NCBI GenBank assembly: GCA_963855995.1
Contig: OY979717.1
Span: forward strand, 49,975,744 to 50,039,743
Reading direction: 5' to 3'
Source: Muricea muricata
Taxonomy: Eukaryota; Cnidaria; Anthozoa; Malacalcyonacea; Plexauridae
DNA: 64,000 bases
A program made the position numbers and the translations under genes. The notes beneath the pieces were generated by a model. It worked only from the letters and a program-made list of their open reading frames with translations. It did not search any database and had not been told where the DNA came from. Position 1 is the stretch's first letter; each line of letters begins with the position of its first letter. Shown piece by piece: positions 1 to 12,969 of this stretch.

Positions 1-94
1 GTTCTCTCTATACCAATGGGAATACTTAAAGTTCCGTAATGAAATTCGCGGCTAATTTGAATTTGAAAGGGCATCAGTTTTTTTTTACTCACCC

Positions 95-253
<159 letters not shown>

Positions 254-299
254 CATAAATATTTTATATATAAAGAGGGAAATCAAAAGAATGTGCGCA

Positions 300-1670
300 T
301 GGTATAGAATGCAGTGAAGAAGGTCTTCTCAAATGGACGTGTCTTTCATAAAGTTTTTATTTTTTGATTTGTGCATGCCTAGTGACAATCTTTAAAACAA
401 TCCAGTGTCGCGGTAAGGCTTTTAAATCAGAGTTAGTTTAGTTTACTGTTAGTTTACTTTAATGTTTACAAACTGCTGCTCATAAACAGCTAAAACTATG
501 TGGAAAAAACCCACCCCTTAGTTTTCAAAAAATAACACTTTTGGACCAAGTTCAAGATATCGTGAAAAGCAGTCCACTGCTGTAGCATATCAAATTGCAG
601 GAAAAAATATCACTGGGCATGCAGAAATCTGTAAATCAAGAGTCACTCATTCATCAATTTCTTTTTATAATTTAGCTACTCCTATATCAATATATATTCA
701 TCTACTCCTGCCTCCTGCAAGTGCTTACTGTATCATTTGTTCTCGTTTACCTGTTAATTGACGGCTCTTTATATCCTCTAAACCCGTCAATCATGTTTCT
801 TCTTCTCGTCATGCGTCTTCCGGCACACATAGTGAATGCTGGTGAGATCTGAGGGCTATCGGACGACACGTTGCTTGGAAATCGTGAAACTTCACTATCT
901 AGAAACGATACGGTTAATGTAAATCCAACAGCCCAACAAAATCAGAAATTCAGCATGTAAGCTATCAGTCTTAGGTCAGACTTGAATGGGAAAATAGCCT
1001 AACAATCTGGTTATGCTATGCAAATTTTAAATATTAATTATTCATTTATTCGGGAATAGTATTGTATTTAGCAAAAATACTTGCTATGTGTACATATCAA
1101 AGAAGTTGGGAAGTTTGGAAACAAAAAAAAGCTGTCTGAAGGTCAAAAACTGATCTATCATGCCGTGATGGGAATTATGCAGTTTTAATGTAATCAAACG
1201 GAAATGCGATTTATGTTTATGATGTCTGCCGCGTGTCATATCTCTTGATCAAAGTATATCAGTTTTGTTGATTATAAAGTAAGTTTCCATATTTTTTTGT
1301 TTATTTAGTGCTTTAGGAATATTCTCTCTAAATATTGCTGCAAAACTTTTTCCAGAATTTTCATTTGCAATTATGCATAATACTACACGTAATCCCAACT
1401 ATAGGCAGTGACTGACGACTTTCTTCTCTGCATTTTTCCATATAAACAGTTGTAGGAAACATTTTACGTGTTTTTATACAGTTCAAGAAGCCGTATTAAT
1501 TATGTGCTTCTAATTTAATTTAAAAACATTGAAAATCTTCAACTACTTTTTAAATATAGAGAGTACTGAAAGTGTGACAGGGAAATATGACATAATTCTA
1601 CACAATTAATTTCTCCAGATAAATTTATAGTATTACAACAAATCGACTTTGCACTTGATCTCTTCAAGTC
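300..1670. other. Intergenic stretch, nothing recognised
   Basis: AT-rich sequence with no convincing exon, RNA gene or terminal-repeat element on either strand. It lies downstream of the minus-strand coiled-coil gene and may hold its 3' UTR. Confidence 0.5.
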
Positions 1671-4600
1671 CTAGTCACAAATATGTACTAACACTCCCGC
1701 GTCAAGCATGCTCCAGCTGACTGTAACAAAGAGAAGAAAATACGTCACAAAGCACAGGCCTATATACAGACCAGTACAATAAAACGGCTGAAAGTATAAG
1801 TAAGCTCCTTGTAAGTTCTTTACACAAAATTATACTTTGTTTGAGTACACGTTTTCTTGCATGTCTTATATTAAGTTTACACTCCATGAGCAATCTATAT
1901 TTAATGTACCCTACCTTCAGGTGTGGATGCAAGCCGGCGTACTGCAATTCGTCTGTTTTCAACAGGAGAGCAATCTGGTGTAGAGTTCCATGTTATGGAT
2001 AGCTGGTTAGAATTATGTGCAGGGGAGCCTATATCCATTGAACCTATCCGGGCAGTGGAATCCTCAGTACAGTCATTTGAAATGTAATGGCAATCCATTG
2101 ATTCATGTGAAGCATTGAATGCTTCACTTTCGGACGGGGAATTTTGGGTGGAATTAAGAACAAGGTGGAAAACTGATTTCTCGAACGAGGAATTACGATC
2201 TTCAGTAGTACTCAGAAGTTGAGGTCCATTGCTACAGAGCCTTGAATCATCACTGGGATCAGGAGATGTCATCTCACAACTGTCAGAAGACGATGACGAA
2301 GAGGTAGGTGTTAGTTTAGTAATTGATAGTGCTGCTTCTTGGCTTCTCTGCATCGAGTCGTCACACGATATTTCTAATGGCACACTGTTGGGAGAAATTG
2401 AGTTATGTAGATGTCAATATACGGCACTGATCAAAATTACTAGAACACCTTGTTAATCCCTAATTGAAAAGTACCCGCCTGAAAATAGAGACTTCGTAAT
2501 ACAAAATTCAGACCGTCGAACACCAAAGGTATGTGTTGTATGAGAAACATCACTTTGTTTTTAGCAATAGAATCTTGCGTGACAAATGAAAGTCAAGCAT
2601 AAGAGAGAAAGTTCTTTTCTTTGTCAAATTGTTAAAGTTTTATTTCCTTAGATATTTTTTGCGGCATCTCTTTTAATCGTTTTTGCTTGTTGACCGCAAT
2701 GTATTCTGTCGTTTTTTCTGTTATGGTCAATTAGTTCTCTTTTTCTGCAATTTTGATCAATACTTAAATGTGTTCAATAAGATTACGGTGTGGGCTGGTC
2801 ATTCCAGGTTTTCAAAGCAGTCGTAAATCTTCTCGACGATCACTTTCAGTATCTCTACTAAAAAAAAACTTCCACAGTAAAAAGACCCTAAACTGAATAG
2901 TGAGATAGCACATTGACTGACAAGCATGTTATGATAAGTGATTTCTTTATCGTTTCATTACATTTGAGCGTTTTTAATCCGACACTGGCCATTTTAAGTT
3001 CGAGAAACTAGTCAGCACTATTATATATGTTCCATGATTTGCAAACTCATCGCCATACGCATGGCCTCGTCTAACGAAGCACAGTTACTCACCTCAAATA
3101 AACAGGACAATTTTCTTTTTCGCTGTCTTGTGAACAAGACATTCTCAATAATGTTGCCACTGACTTGTCCACTTCAGCGAGATAAACGGACGATTCCAGG
3201 AGTTTTTTTGTCGCTTTCTGCATCTTCGCACGCAGTGATTCACAAATTTCCTAATTAAAAGGAATTGTGATATTACAGTGAGGGCTACTTTTCGCATTCC
3301 CACATACAGTGCGCTCTGCAAGTGCTTAATTATTCTCCGTATAGAAATTAAACTTCTCTGTTTAATGATTTTAGCGATAGAAACAAAATCATTGGCCGTC
3401 AATGATTTTGCCAAGAAAAAAAAACTTGGTGATTGATGTTCAATGATTTTTTAGCTAACACGACTTGACGTTTGACTTGCGGTTTTTGATGTTTCAGGTT
3501 TATATTTGGATTGCCAGACCAATTATTTTCAGTTCACTGGGCCCGACATATTCACAGCGGTCCACGGCTAATCTGGATGCGAACGTTAAGCAAGAGAAAG
3601 TTTATGTTGTACCACAATGTGTCTTAATGCTGTTAAGCTGCACATAAAGGCACAGAACAGAGCCACTCGAGTCAGAATTCGAAACCGCGTGTTTGTTATG
3701 CATTACGCATGTTCGTTATGCATACAGGTTCTGGCTAATCAATCGTCTTTTCCGGCCAATAAAAACGCTTAACGTACTGTTCCGCCACTATTCTGGCGAG
3801 TCAATTTTATAAAAATAGGGGCTGGGGTACAGAGGGTGCCAAAAAAAGAGCTTCCTTCAAAAAAAAAGGTTCACTTGGTTTATAATGACTTAATGAGGAG
3901 AATGTTAACAAAAGTTGTGTTTTTGTACTTGCATATAAGTACCTGTGTGTAAGTACAAACAATAATTGCAATTCTTACTCAAATATTTGAAAAGTAGGTG
4001 CATTTGGTGAGTTTTTAAAATAAATTCAAAATGGCGGTTTTAAATCGGAAACTTGCTAATGCAGTTGAATTATTTCTTCAGCACGTGTCTTCTCTGCATG
4101 CATTAGTTGTTCGCAAACGACGAGGTGGGATGTGTCGACAAATGTATGCAAATTATTACTTTCGCTTATACTTTTGCTTAATACTTTTGCTTCAAGACCC
4201 AGATTTTTTGTTAACACAGCATTTGGATCACACTATGTCTACATCAGATACTGATACATCATACGGTAGGTCAACCAACTGACAAAAACATAAAGTAAGT
4301 GACAAAGTGTGGCCTTGGAGTTAACTTTGCCGATAAGAGAAGCACTTGCCTAAATGAATCGCATTCTAGAGCGTACTCCTCTGTACGTCGATACTTATTT
4401 TTCAATTCAGACATTTGAAGCTGTTTAGTTAAAAGACCTTTTTAATTGGTGGGTCAGCAACATTTATTTTATAAAAAAAACTTTATTTGGTGCCATTTCT
4501 ATATCGTCAATGATAATGACCGCTCGCTCGAAACATGTACCTTGAAAATCTTGTTGTCAATGGCTTGCTTTGCAGCGTTTTCGTCTTTCACTATCTGTAG

Positions 4601-5695
4601 CTGTTTTGACAGCGAATTGTATTTCTCCATTAACTCGTTTTGATTCCCTTGTAATTGAATTCTTTCATCTTCCAGTACCCTGATGCGCGATTTAGCTGTA
4701 TCTATAAATTACAAATATCTTCATTCTAGTCGACCAGAAAGATTTTATAGAGTTCCTTACAGAATTGTGTTGTAATTGGAGGCAGAAAAGGGAACAAAAC
4801 ATTTTAGCTTGACTAAAATATTAAGTCAAACATAAAATGCTTATTAATAATCTTTGGCACAGCATAATTGGACGAAAGTTATATGGTGTAACGTTGCTGG
4901 GGAAAACATCCCCGTTTCATTGTATCAAAGTATTGTAAAAACGTGCTGCTTTTATCACATCGCTTATAAGCCCTCCTTACAAGCCAAGCTCTCAAATAAT
5001 CTCTTAAAATATCCCTAGCCAACAAGCAGATGCAAAATTGTGCGGCAATTTCTGGTTTTGAATCTAAAACTCAAGACGTGCGATATCGGGTGTTGCCTTC
5101 AAATTTCAAGACCTACAACGTGTCTTCAATCTTTAATTCAAACCTAGAAATGCTGCTTTCTCAGTTCGCGCACTCCCCTATAAATATTTAAATGCTATAC
5201 CATATGAATCTTAAGCTAGCGGGTGCATTAATTAGTATATTTAATATAGGGAAAGCAACATATCATTTTTTTTAATAATTGTTGAACAAGAAATTCAAAA
5301 CGTTAAGGAACATATAGAAGTGAGTTTATATGTGACAATTGTGAAAGTAATATAAACATGACAAGTGTTTGGCTTTAAAACTTCTGGAAAATATCCGGAT
5401 GCATCTTTGCAGGAGGATGAGCTTGCCCGGACGATAACCGTTATTTTAATGAACTTCTTCTTCTTCTATCATAACTAGCTGCACTAACATGGACCATGGG
5501 AAGGCCCTACAATTAAGGCAACAATGGATACATTCCTACTATCTCTATATTCAAATCAGGATAGCATAGTGCAACATGTATTTTTCTTGTTTTATAGTTA
5601 CTAACCACCCACATATGAGCCTCACCACCATCCACACTTGCCTGTATGGCAATTGCCAGGGACCGTTTTTTCTTCTTCTTTACATCGGTTTTCAT
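1671..5695 (-). CDS. Coiled-coil, Ser-rich protein (five exons, possible shugoshin relative)
   Basis: Five minus-strand exons join without breaking frame: 5695-5626, 4701-4541, 3250-3093, 2384-1915 and 1720-1671, giving 302 residues. Each internal border is GT/AG and the phases match (1, 0, 2, 1). The start ATG at 5695 has an in-frame TGA just upstream. Residues 1-23 are very basic (five consecutive Lys). About residues 24-130 form heptad-rich coiled coil (for example RVLEDERIQLQ and SLSKQLQIVKDENAAKQ). The large exon 2384-1915 is rich in Ser, Asp and Asn and ends in a basic Arg-rich patch, RRIAVRRL. An N-terminal coiled coil, a disordered Ser-rich middle and a basic C-terminal patch recall shugoshins, the centromeric cohesin protectors, but no diagnostic motif is certain. 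The final exon is the least sure. Introns are 0.2-0.9 kb. Confidence 0.6.
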
Positions 5696-6169
5696 AAAAT
5701 AGGTTCACTGAGGGAATTTCGAACAAAGACATAATACGAGCACCGATGATTTTTCCTGTCCAGCTGCTGTATGCGTCAGCATGGCAAGGTGGTATATAGC
5801 GTTTCTCTTTCGTCTTCGTATCTCCTCACTTAAAGTTTTTTATTTTTGTCACAATGACCTCTTAATCATTTTTTAATTTTTACAAAAATTATTTGGGGAC
5901 AGCCATGTCTAGCAGCGAAGGTCGGATATCATCTAATATTGGTTTCATTAATAAAGACAGGTATAGAGGAAGTTAAATTCCTTTAGAGGGAATCTCTCGT
6001 TTGATTTGTTCCATTGAAACATGTGTGGGTTTATGCTCATCGGAAACAGGTGCGGTTCTCTTGCCATTTGACGGAGGACACGTGACCGTTACAAGTGAAG
6101 AACCCAGGTGTTATGTTCAAGTCTTGCGATGTCTATGAAATGTCTCCATCATTAACTTTTAGCACTGCT

Positions 6170-7700
6170 AAGTAGATGGCAAGAGCTACAGTTTCCCGCT
6201 TTACATATGTAATCTTTGGGCATCTGTCTCATATGGGCCCGTTTAAACATTCAGTTGGATTCTGGGTCAAGCCATGGTTGCATTTCTTTAACGAAGCTGA
6301 GTCAGCTACATGTAAGTTTCAGAATCTCTTTGATAGCCACACCAACTGTCCTTTCCTTTCAGGCAAAGATGATGCTGCGGGTTCTCTTCTGTTAAAGTGA
6401 CGTGGAGAAAGAGATGCCTTTACAGCGGTAGCCATTTCTTCGACAGAGACCTTAAGATTGACGTTTACAGCAAACGGTTAACCTCAAATACCTTGTCTGC
6501 GACTAAAACAAAAACATTGATTGTCAAATATTTTACCAAAAAGATTTATTGAAGTGATTGAAAATGCCGCTCACAGACGCCTTGTCTGACTACTGAAGTC
6601 TATAAGTTGATGTTCAATGATTTTCTGTCCACACAGCTTGACGTTTTACTTGTAGCATTTGAAGTTTGCAGTTTACAATTGGACGGCTACCCATGCTGAC
6701 AGCGGTTAATTTAAATGTTAACTGAAACGTCGAGCGATTACCTGAACTATTGCCCATTAGTGATAACTTTTCTGCGGTCATACACCGTGTCTTAATGAGC
6801 ATTTTTGATCATTTTAATAAGTCGTGCGGCATGAACAATTCACGGTTGATGATTTCGATTTTACAAAGGAACTTATCGAGGTTATAGTCGTTTGGCGCAA
6901 AAGGCAATCTTAGGGTTCCTATTATCAAGGTTTCCCCTTATTGCTAAAACCCTTATTACAACATTCATCTTCCCAGTAGTTACGCGAAAGTTAGGCGACC
7001 TTTTCCAGTCCTTGGCCATCTGAGAGTTGGCCATCTGCCTTTATTGGAACTCTATAGCCTGCGCAGTCTGCTTCCAACTCGCGTCTGGACATACCCGATG
7101 CACTCTAGTTTGCTGGATAATATACAGTACTCTCCATAAGGTTTGCTTTGAAGAATAGCAATATTGGTGGACGAAGCACCATCTCCAAGCAATTCTTTTT
7201 ATTTCAAACACCCTTGTTGTGCATGATCATCAGTTCAAAGCTGTCTTTCTGCAGCCAGAACTCCCCTTATGGTTGATCTTGCGTTGGTGGTTGGCATTCC
7301 ATTCTGGATACTTTGGGTCATTCTACCCATCGCTCCACTCAGGACACTGCTGGCACTTGTCAGACAGGACTTTAACATTAAGACACTTCTTTGTGACAAG
7401 GGAAATTGCCATAATGACACCAATGTGAGATGAATAACCACGCTTTTGCCATGTGCCATCTATGGATATTCAACATTCTTCAGCATCATTCTCAATAATT
7501 TCCTTGACATGCACAGCATTGTTGACCATGCTATCATTGGCACACTGCTTCGCAACCGGTAAAACCTTTTTATGTTGGATCTTTGAGAAGTTGGCACGTC
7601 TTGGTGTGGCAGGCATGTTGAGAACGTTGTCACTGCACTATGTGTCATTTACCAGTCTCTCCAAAGGGCGAGACTGTTCGAACACTCACTTAATAAGACT
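6170..7700 (-). pseudogene. Decayed Mutator-like (MULE) transposase
   Basis: Read on the minus strand and allowing frameshifts, this stretch yields consecutive blocks of the animal Mutator-like transposase family: VLNMPATPRRANFSKIQ near 7620, IDGTWQKRGYSSHIG near 7465-7415, DPKYPEWNANHQRKINHKG near 7320-7275, LECIGYVQTRVGSRLRRL near 7110-7050, DSWCGYQRD near 6360-6330 and NHGLTQNPTECLNG near 6290-6240. These are in family order, so the copy was once full length. In-frame stops (one just before IDGTWQ, one before NDPKY, another after ECLNGPI) and frame changes show that it is dead. Ends and target duplication were not located. It lies upstream of the minus-strand coiled-coil gene. Confidence 0.8.
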
Positions 7701-8399
7701 GTCCTTATTTCTTTGAAGTACTGAAACAATACCCCTAGTCACATGCCACGCACTGCAAAGAAATGTGATGAGCATATGCATGTTTTTTCTTTATGTCAGC
7801 ATCTAGCTTCGTTTAATCCCACACAGTCAGGACTTTTCAGAAATTTATCAAACACACTAAATAAGAATCCACAAAATAATACTGTTTCTTCCCTTACAGT
7901 ATCTATTTTTTCAGAAATTAGCACCAAAATTTGGTCTCTGGATACAGATTTTAGCTTCGAAAGGTCTAGTTCCTTTGTCACGAGGTTCGTCGCCATCTAT
8001 GAATTTCTTTGCCAATTTAGAAGGCGGATTCCAACCTGTTTTCTGCCTTCGTTCTGCGGATCTCCCATATATTTTATTAACTTTAACTTACAACCCAAAT
8101 AACAAAAGAAATCTTTGGGAAACTAGAGCAGCAACTTTTCGACTTAGAATGTTGAAAAAAAAACCAAGGTTTTTGTAGACGATTTCTAAGAAAAGCAACT
8201 TTGAGAGCTTTTTTCGCCTTGTCTATTATTTTTTGGGGAAAAAAACCATGTAGTTCTAAAGTATAATAGTACATGGCAAAATGGTCAAAAATTAGTTAAT
8301 AAGAGGAGATGACCACCGATGTGATATTGTAAAGTATTAGTCAACATATTTTGCCTGCAATCTTCAAGATTGGCACGGACCAGTGATTAAATTAACGTA
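7701..8399. other. Stretch without a recognised gene
   Basis: A minus-strand open frame of 66 codons (7996-7796, starting MATNLVTKELDLSKL) lies directly upstream of the MULE fossil and could be its N-terminal remnant, but no motif confirms this. Confidence 0.35.
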
Positions 8400-8407
8400 A
8401 AACAAAG

Positions 8408-8945
8408 TAGGGTTGGGCGATATTTAAAAAATTAACTCACGATTATTGTTATGGAAAATATCGCGATAATCGATAATATCGCGATTAATGAAATAGAAAA
8501 AAATGACCATTGTTTTCAAGTGCAATTAATATCAAAGCATGTATAAACTTGTATATAATCTTATATTAAAGACATATCAACAACAGATTAAAGTAATATG
8601 AAGGCTTTTCCTTCTCTAATATTTACTGTTCATAACTGTTGTAATATAATGTGTACTGTTCAATTTTATTCTATATTTTGTAGAAGGAAAACAACTACTA
8701 CAAAAAGCAATTACAATTTGCCTTGTTAATACACTTAGAGAGTATATTTGTTGCTGGAATGCAAAGATGCTTTCTACTTTTTTAGGATTCTGCAAGTTAT
8801 ATACATATTTCCAAGCAATATCACGATATTCATGGAACATGACGATAATTTCGATAAATCGTCACCCAAGTTTTTAGCTTCGATACGATAATCGCGATTG
8901 GAAATATCACGATTAATCAAAATATCGAAATATCGCGCAACCCTA
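8408..8945. mobile_element. hAT-type MITE
   Basis: The ends are near-perfect inverted repeats: TAGGGTTGGGCGATATTT on the left, and the complement of AATATCGCGCAACCCTA on the right. The element is flanked by the 8-bp direct repeat AAACAAAG (8400-8407 and 8946-8953), the target duplication size of hAT transposons. Sub-terminal ATCGCGATAAT motifs recur at both ends. It has no transposase and is therefore non-autonomous. Confidence 0.85.
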
Positions 8946-8992
8946 AAACAAAGCAGCATCTTCTGTTCTAGTGAAGGGCTTTATACTTTTGC

Positions 8993-11864
8993 CAAAGAGT
9001 AGAGACTACAGAGAGGTGTAACTTCAGTTAAAAAAGCGTAAGGTGCTGTCGTGATGATTCGTCATGGGCGCCATGTTCCTAGCCAGTGCCCTAAACAAAA
9101 GCATTTTCCCCCGGTAATAGTAACCATTTTTAATATTTCGGGGGGGGACTGCTCCTGTTTAGGGCACTGGCTAGGAAACATGGCACCCATGACGAATATT
9201 GAATGCTTGTCTCCCCGGGAAATATTAAAAATGGCTACTAATGCCGGGGGGGGGGAAATGCTTGGCTAGGAACTGGCTAGGAACATGGCGCCCATGACGA
9301 ATCATCACGACAGCACCTTACCAAAGATTAAGAAGTATAAAGATGGCTCACTCGCGGAATTTTCAGGTTATTTTGTGTCCCCCGCTTCTCGAAGTGCTAC
9401 GTCATTTCCACGCGCCACGCGAATTGCTCTGGTAAGTGCCGGTCGCCGAATTCCCTGATAAATAGATAGGAAAAACGCGTTCGAAGGACGAAAAATTGAT
9501 TTTTTAAAAAACTGGCGAATCCAATCCTCATCATTGGACTAAATTATTTGACATTATAGGTAAGTTGTTTAAAATATTTGGTTTTATTGTGTGTTGGTTC
9601 GTAGATTTTCAAAAAAAATGCGACTGCTTGTTATAACTTGGGACTTGTTATGACTTTTGCCAATTCTGCATACTAAACTCACACGTTTAGAAGACTGTCC
9701 AGTTTTTGCGATACGTTAGTTTCAAACTTTATTTATTTCAAAACTCATGTTTGTCAGGATCACTAAATCTTGAGATAAACTTTACAACAGCATGCATGAA
9801 ACAGAAAAAAATTGCCTAGAGCAAGGTGGCAACTAAATCTATGACTTCCCATGTTTACAAAGTATTCTTGCATAAAAATGGTGCACTCATGGTGGTTGCA
9901 ATATCACCAGGAGAAGCCCCCATTTGCCACATACTATGCCTGCAAATGTATTATTGTACTGTGCTTAAATAATTAAATTAGGGACTCATGTTTTTATGGC
10001 CTGAGCTGGCTTGCCAGTAGTGCAATCTTAGTTTTATAATTATAATTCTTTAATATGCCACACAAATTCTTTTGTATCATAGGAGTTTTTTATCTTTTGT
10101 TAGCTTTGAACTCAAGGTTATATTGCCAAGTAACAAAGTGATGGAAAAAAGAAAGTCTAGCATATACTCTAGTTATGTTTAATATTATTGTACTCATGTA
10201 AATATACATATTCAGTATAAGAGAAATGCTATACAGCTACACTTCTGGTACTTTTAAGTTATAATTGTATTACTCAAGTAAACAATCAAAAATGGTATAC
10301 CCTGTAGGCGTCAGGTAATAATTGTTTTGAAGGTTAGGCTTTAAATTATGTGATCAGTTGTATTTTTCAGAACCAATAGTTAAACCAGTAATTTTGAAGT
10401 TACCATTAATTTACTAGCATGAAGAAAGATACACACACATAATCATAAATCAATGATTTAGTAGCTAGAATATATAGTAAAATAATCTACAAACAGCCCA
10501 GCTTGCAGTTTGTTTAGTTAACAATTTGTTGCATTGTTGCAGCTAGGTATAATGCCACAAGATGTTACAGAACTGCACAACCTGCAAGCCTTGATGACAT
10601 TGTCCTTGATCTTAGAAATTTTTTGTCTAATGAACTAGAGATGTTCACTAAGGATATGTCATACAGCTATACACTTTGATTTAAACAATAGTGCAAAGTT
10701 TGTTCTTTGAATTTTTTGATGAACAGCTGCCATATAGATGGATTGCTTTTGAATGTTGTTCATCTGCATATTATGGTATTCATAGATATTCATAAATGCC
10801 ATTTAAGACAGTCCACAAGCTAAATTTCACAGGCTAAATTCTGAGACTAGTCTACAGGCTAGATTCTGAGAGAAAATAAATATTTCAAGCAAGCTACATA
10901 TGTTACAGAATAAAATTTATACACCTATCACATCATTCAATGATGATTATGCAACAAATGCATGGGAAGGATGTCAAAAATTCAATAAAGGCTTTCTGTA
11001 TGACATTTTCCTGAACCTACACAAATTTATTGGAATGGGTTATACCTTTGTTTTCTGACATAAAACACTTTGTTCTCGTTTGAATTTTAAAAAATTGTTA
11101 GTATTAATGACAGGAAATATTGGTGAAACAAGTGGGTCAGAACTGATAACAACCACTTTACCAGTCAGGACAGACAGGGGCAAAAACGAAAAACAGCACA
11201 ATAAAATTGTTTTAGGGCTAATGGTAAGTGGTCTTTTGTGCCGTAAACGTAGAATTAAAGTCCGTGCACGGGCTTTTTAAGGCAAATACAAGAAAGCTTC
11301 TTTGTAAAATATGAAATTATGTAAGTGAGTCTTGTCTGTTTCGTTTTCGTGCTAAAATGCTTAAACAACAGCCATTCACCTTTTCAGTTTTGAGAATCTA
11401 TGGTACTGCACAAACACAACACTAATTTCAAGGAGATTCTGATGTTTTTAGTGTTTTGTAAGTTAGTCTATTCGAAGCATTCTTTTTACAATTACAAAAA
11501 CTTCACTCCTCGCACCTTGTTTTCCGGTTTTGTGGCAGACCAATTGGTATTTTTGAAGCCATTAGTCGTTTAAAATATCGAGTTCTGTACGTTTTCAAAA
11601 AAATGAGCGCGACAAACAAATCGACCATATATTTTCTTTAAAATCGCAGTTTTTCTGCGGAATTTTTGTATTTTCCTATCTAATTCAATACAAAAATTTC
11701 GCCGTGCACTTACCAGAGGTTGGCGCATGCGCAGTATGGGGCAGATCACACGCAAGTACACGAGGGACAGAAATTTCCGCGAGTGAGCCATCTTTATACT
11801 CCTTAATCTTTGACCTTACGCTTTTTTAACTGAAGTTGCACCTTTTTGTAGTCTCTACTCTTTG
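8993..11864. mobile_element. 2.9 kb non-autonomous inverted-repeat transposon
   Basis: Inverted termini CAAAGAGTAGAGACTACA / TGTAGTCTCTACTCTTTG continue inward through AACTTCAGTTAAAAAAGCGTA and, more diverged, past GATGGCTCACTCGCGGAA, so the terminal repeat exceeds 150 bp. A 7-bp direct repeat CTTTTGC flanks it at 8986-8992 and 11865-11871. No transposase frame is visible inside; the longest plus-strand frame is 66 codons at 11080. The superfamily is not assigned. The left terminal repeat is interrupted by a second MITE at 9041-9318. Confidence 0.75.
9041..9318. mobile_element. MITE nested in the left terminal repeat
   Basis: Inverted ends AGGTGCTGTCGTGATGATTC / GAATCATCACGACAGCACCT are flanked by TA on both sides, fitting a Tc1/mariner-type target duplication. 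A second internal inverted pair (GGCGCCATGTTCCTAGCC near 9068) gives multi-stem folding. Comparison with the intact right terminal repeat of the host element (around 11810) shows that the host sequence continues on both sides. Confidence 0.75.
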
Positions 11865-11871
11865 CTTTTGC

Positions 11872-12685
11872 TGCTAAGCCATGCACCTTGACATTCATGG
11901 AAAACATGCCTTGTGCCCATTTCTTCTCAGTAGGTGGAGTGAACGCCCTGAGAATCTGGGTACGAGGGTGCTTTTAAACTATTATAACAACTTACTTAAC
12001 GCTGTGGCCAATTCTCGATTATTTTGTATCAGTGTTGGACTACTAGATTGCCATCTTTTTTCTAAAAAGCAATTTTGAACAAGATATTATACAAAGAGAA
12101 ATAGAAACTTAAAAATAACGGTAACACTAAAGTTTTCGGATTTCACTATAATATATACCGTAATAATTTCAACTCTACAGGGTGCTGAAAGTGGTAATTT
12201 AAAAAACAAGTATGGGTGTTTTATGTGCTATTTAATTCATGAGATGAAGCATTTTATTATATCTACAATGTGAGACGGAAAGAACATTTTTTGAGACACC
12301 ATGTACATTTCAGTATATCCAATCCATCAAAACCCTAAACAAACAGTAAATAGACATTTTTTGGGGGGAGGGGTTATAACTAACATTTAGGGGGTAGACC
12401 CCCCTGATAATTTGTCTATGAATTAAAGAATGGCTTATAGATGCACATCAATGAAAAGGCATTTTTAATAAATCATTGCTTATGCACATACAAGTGCAGT
12501 TTCAGATAATTTCTATTTTTACATGCTACAAAATAAGCAATCTCATAGACACTCATTATGTATAGGGTATTGGCTGAAAACCAGTCCATCATTTGAGAGA
12601 ATGGTCAGTACCGGACCCGCAGGGCTTTGTAACATCTATTCTTTAACTAATGAACTGGTTTGAGGATAATATCCAACTTAAAATC
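11872..12685. other. Intergenic, nothing recognised
   Basis: No supported exon or RNA gene. A G/C-run pair around 12360-12410 can form a small hairpin. Confidence 0.4.
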
Positions 12686-12687
12686 TA

Positions 12688-12967
12688 CAATCCTGGCAAA
12701 AATTACTGTGGGCAGCGTGCGCGCATTAAAATTTGAACGCGTCTTCTTCTAAATTAACTGAAAATCATTGGGTTTCCCCCACTCCCCCCTATCCAATGTT
12801 GACCATGATGATAACTGAGTGTAGTTGTTGTCAAATGACATTTTATTACTTAAAACATTGAAAGGGGGGAGCGGGGCGGGGGGGGGGGGGGGGGAGCGTG
12901 AGTCAAGAGAAAGTAGCTCTGCAATAGCTTATAAAGCTTACTGTCCACATAATTTTTGCCAGGATTG
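12688..12967. mobile_element. TA-flanked MITE (Tc1/mariner type)
   Basis: Inverted termini CAATCCTGGCAAAAATTA / TAATTTTTGCCAGGATTG are each bordered by TA (12686-12687 and 12968-12969). A long G run lies inside near 12866-12895. Confidence 0.75.
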
Positions 12968-12969
12968 TA

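Noticed and set aside
4031..4282. 83-codon frame starting ATGGCGG in good context
   Set aside because: Lies in an intron of the opposite-strand gene, no domain, no supporting splice site or second copy.
11080..11280. 66-codon frame as a transposase of the 2.9 kb element
   Set aside because: Too short, no catalytic or DNA-binding motif.
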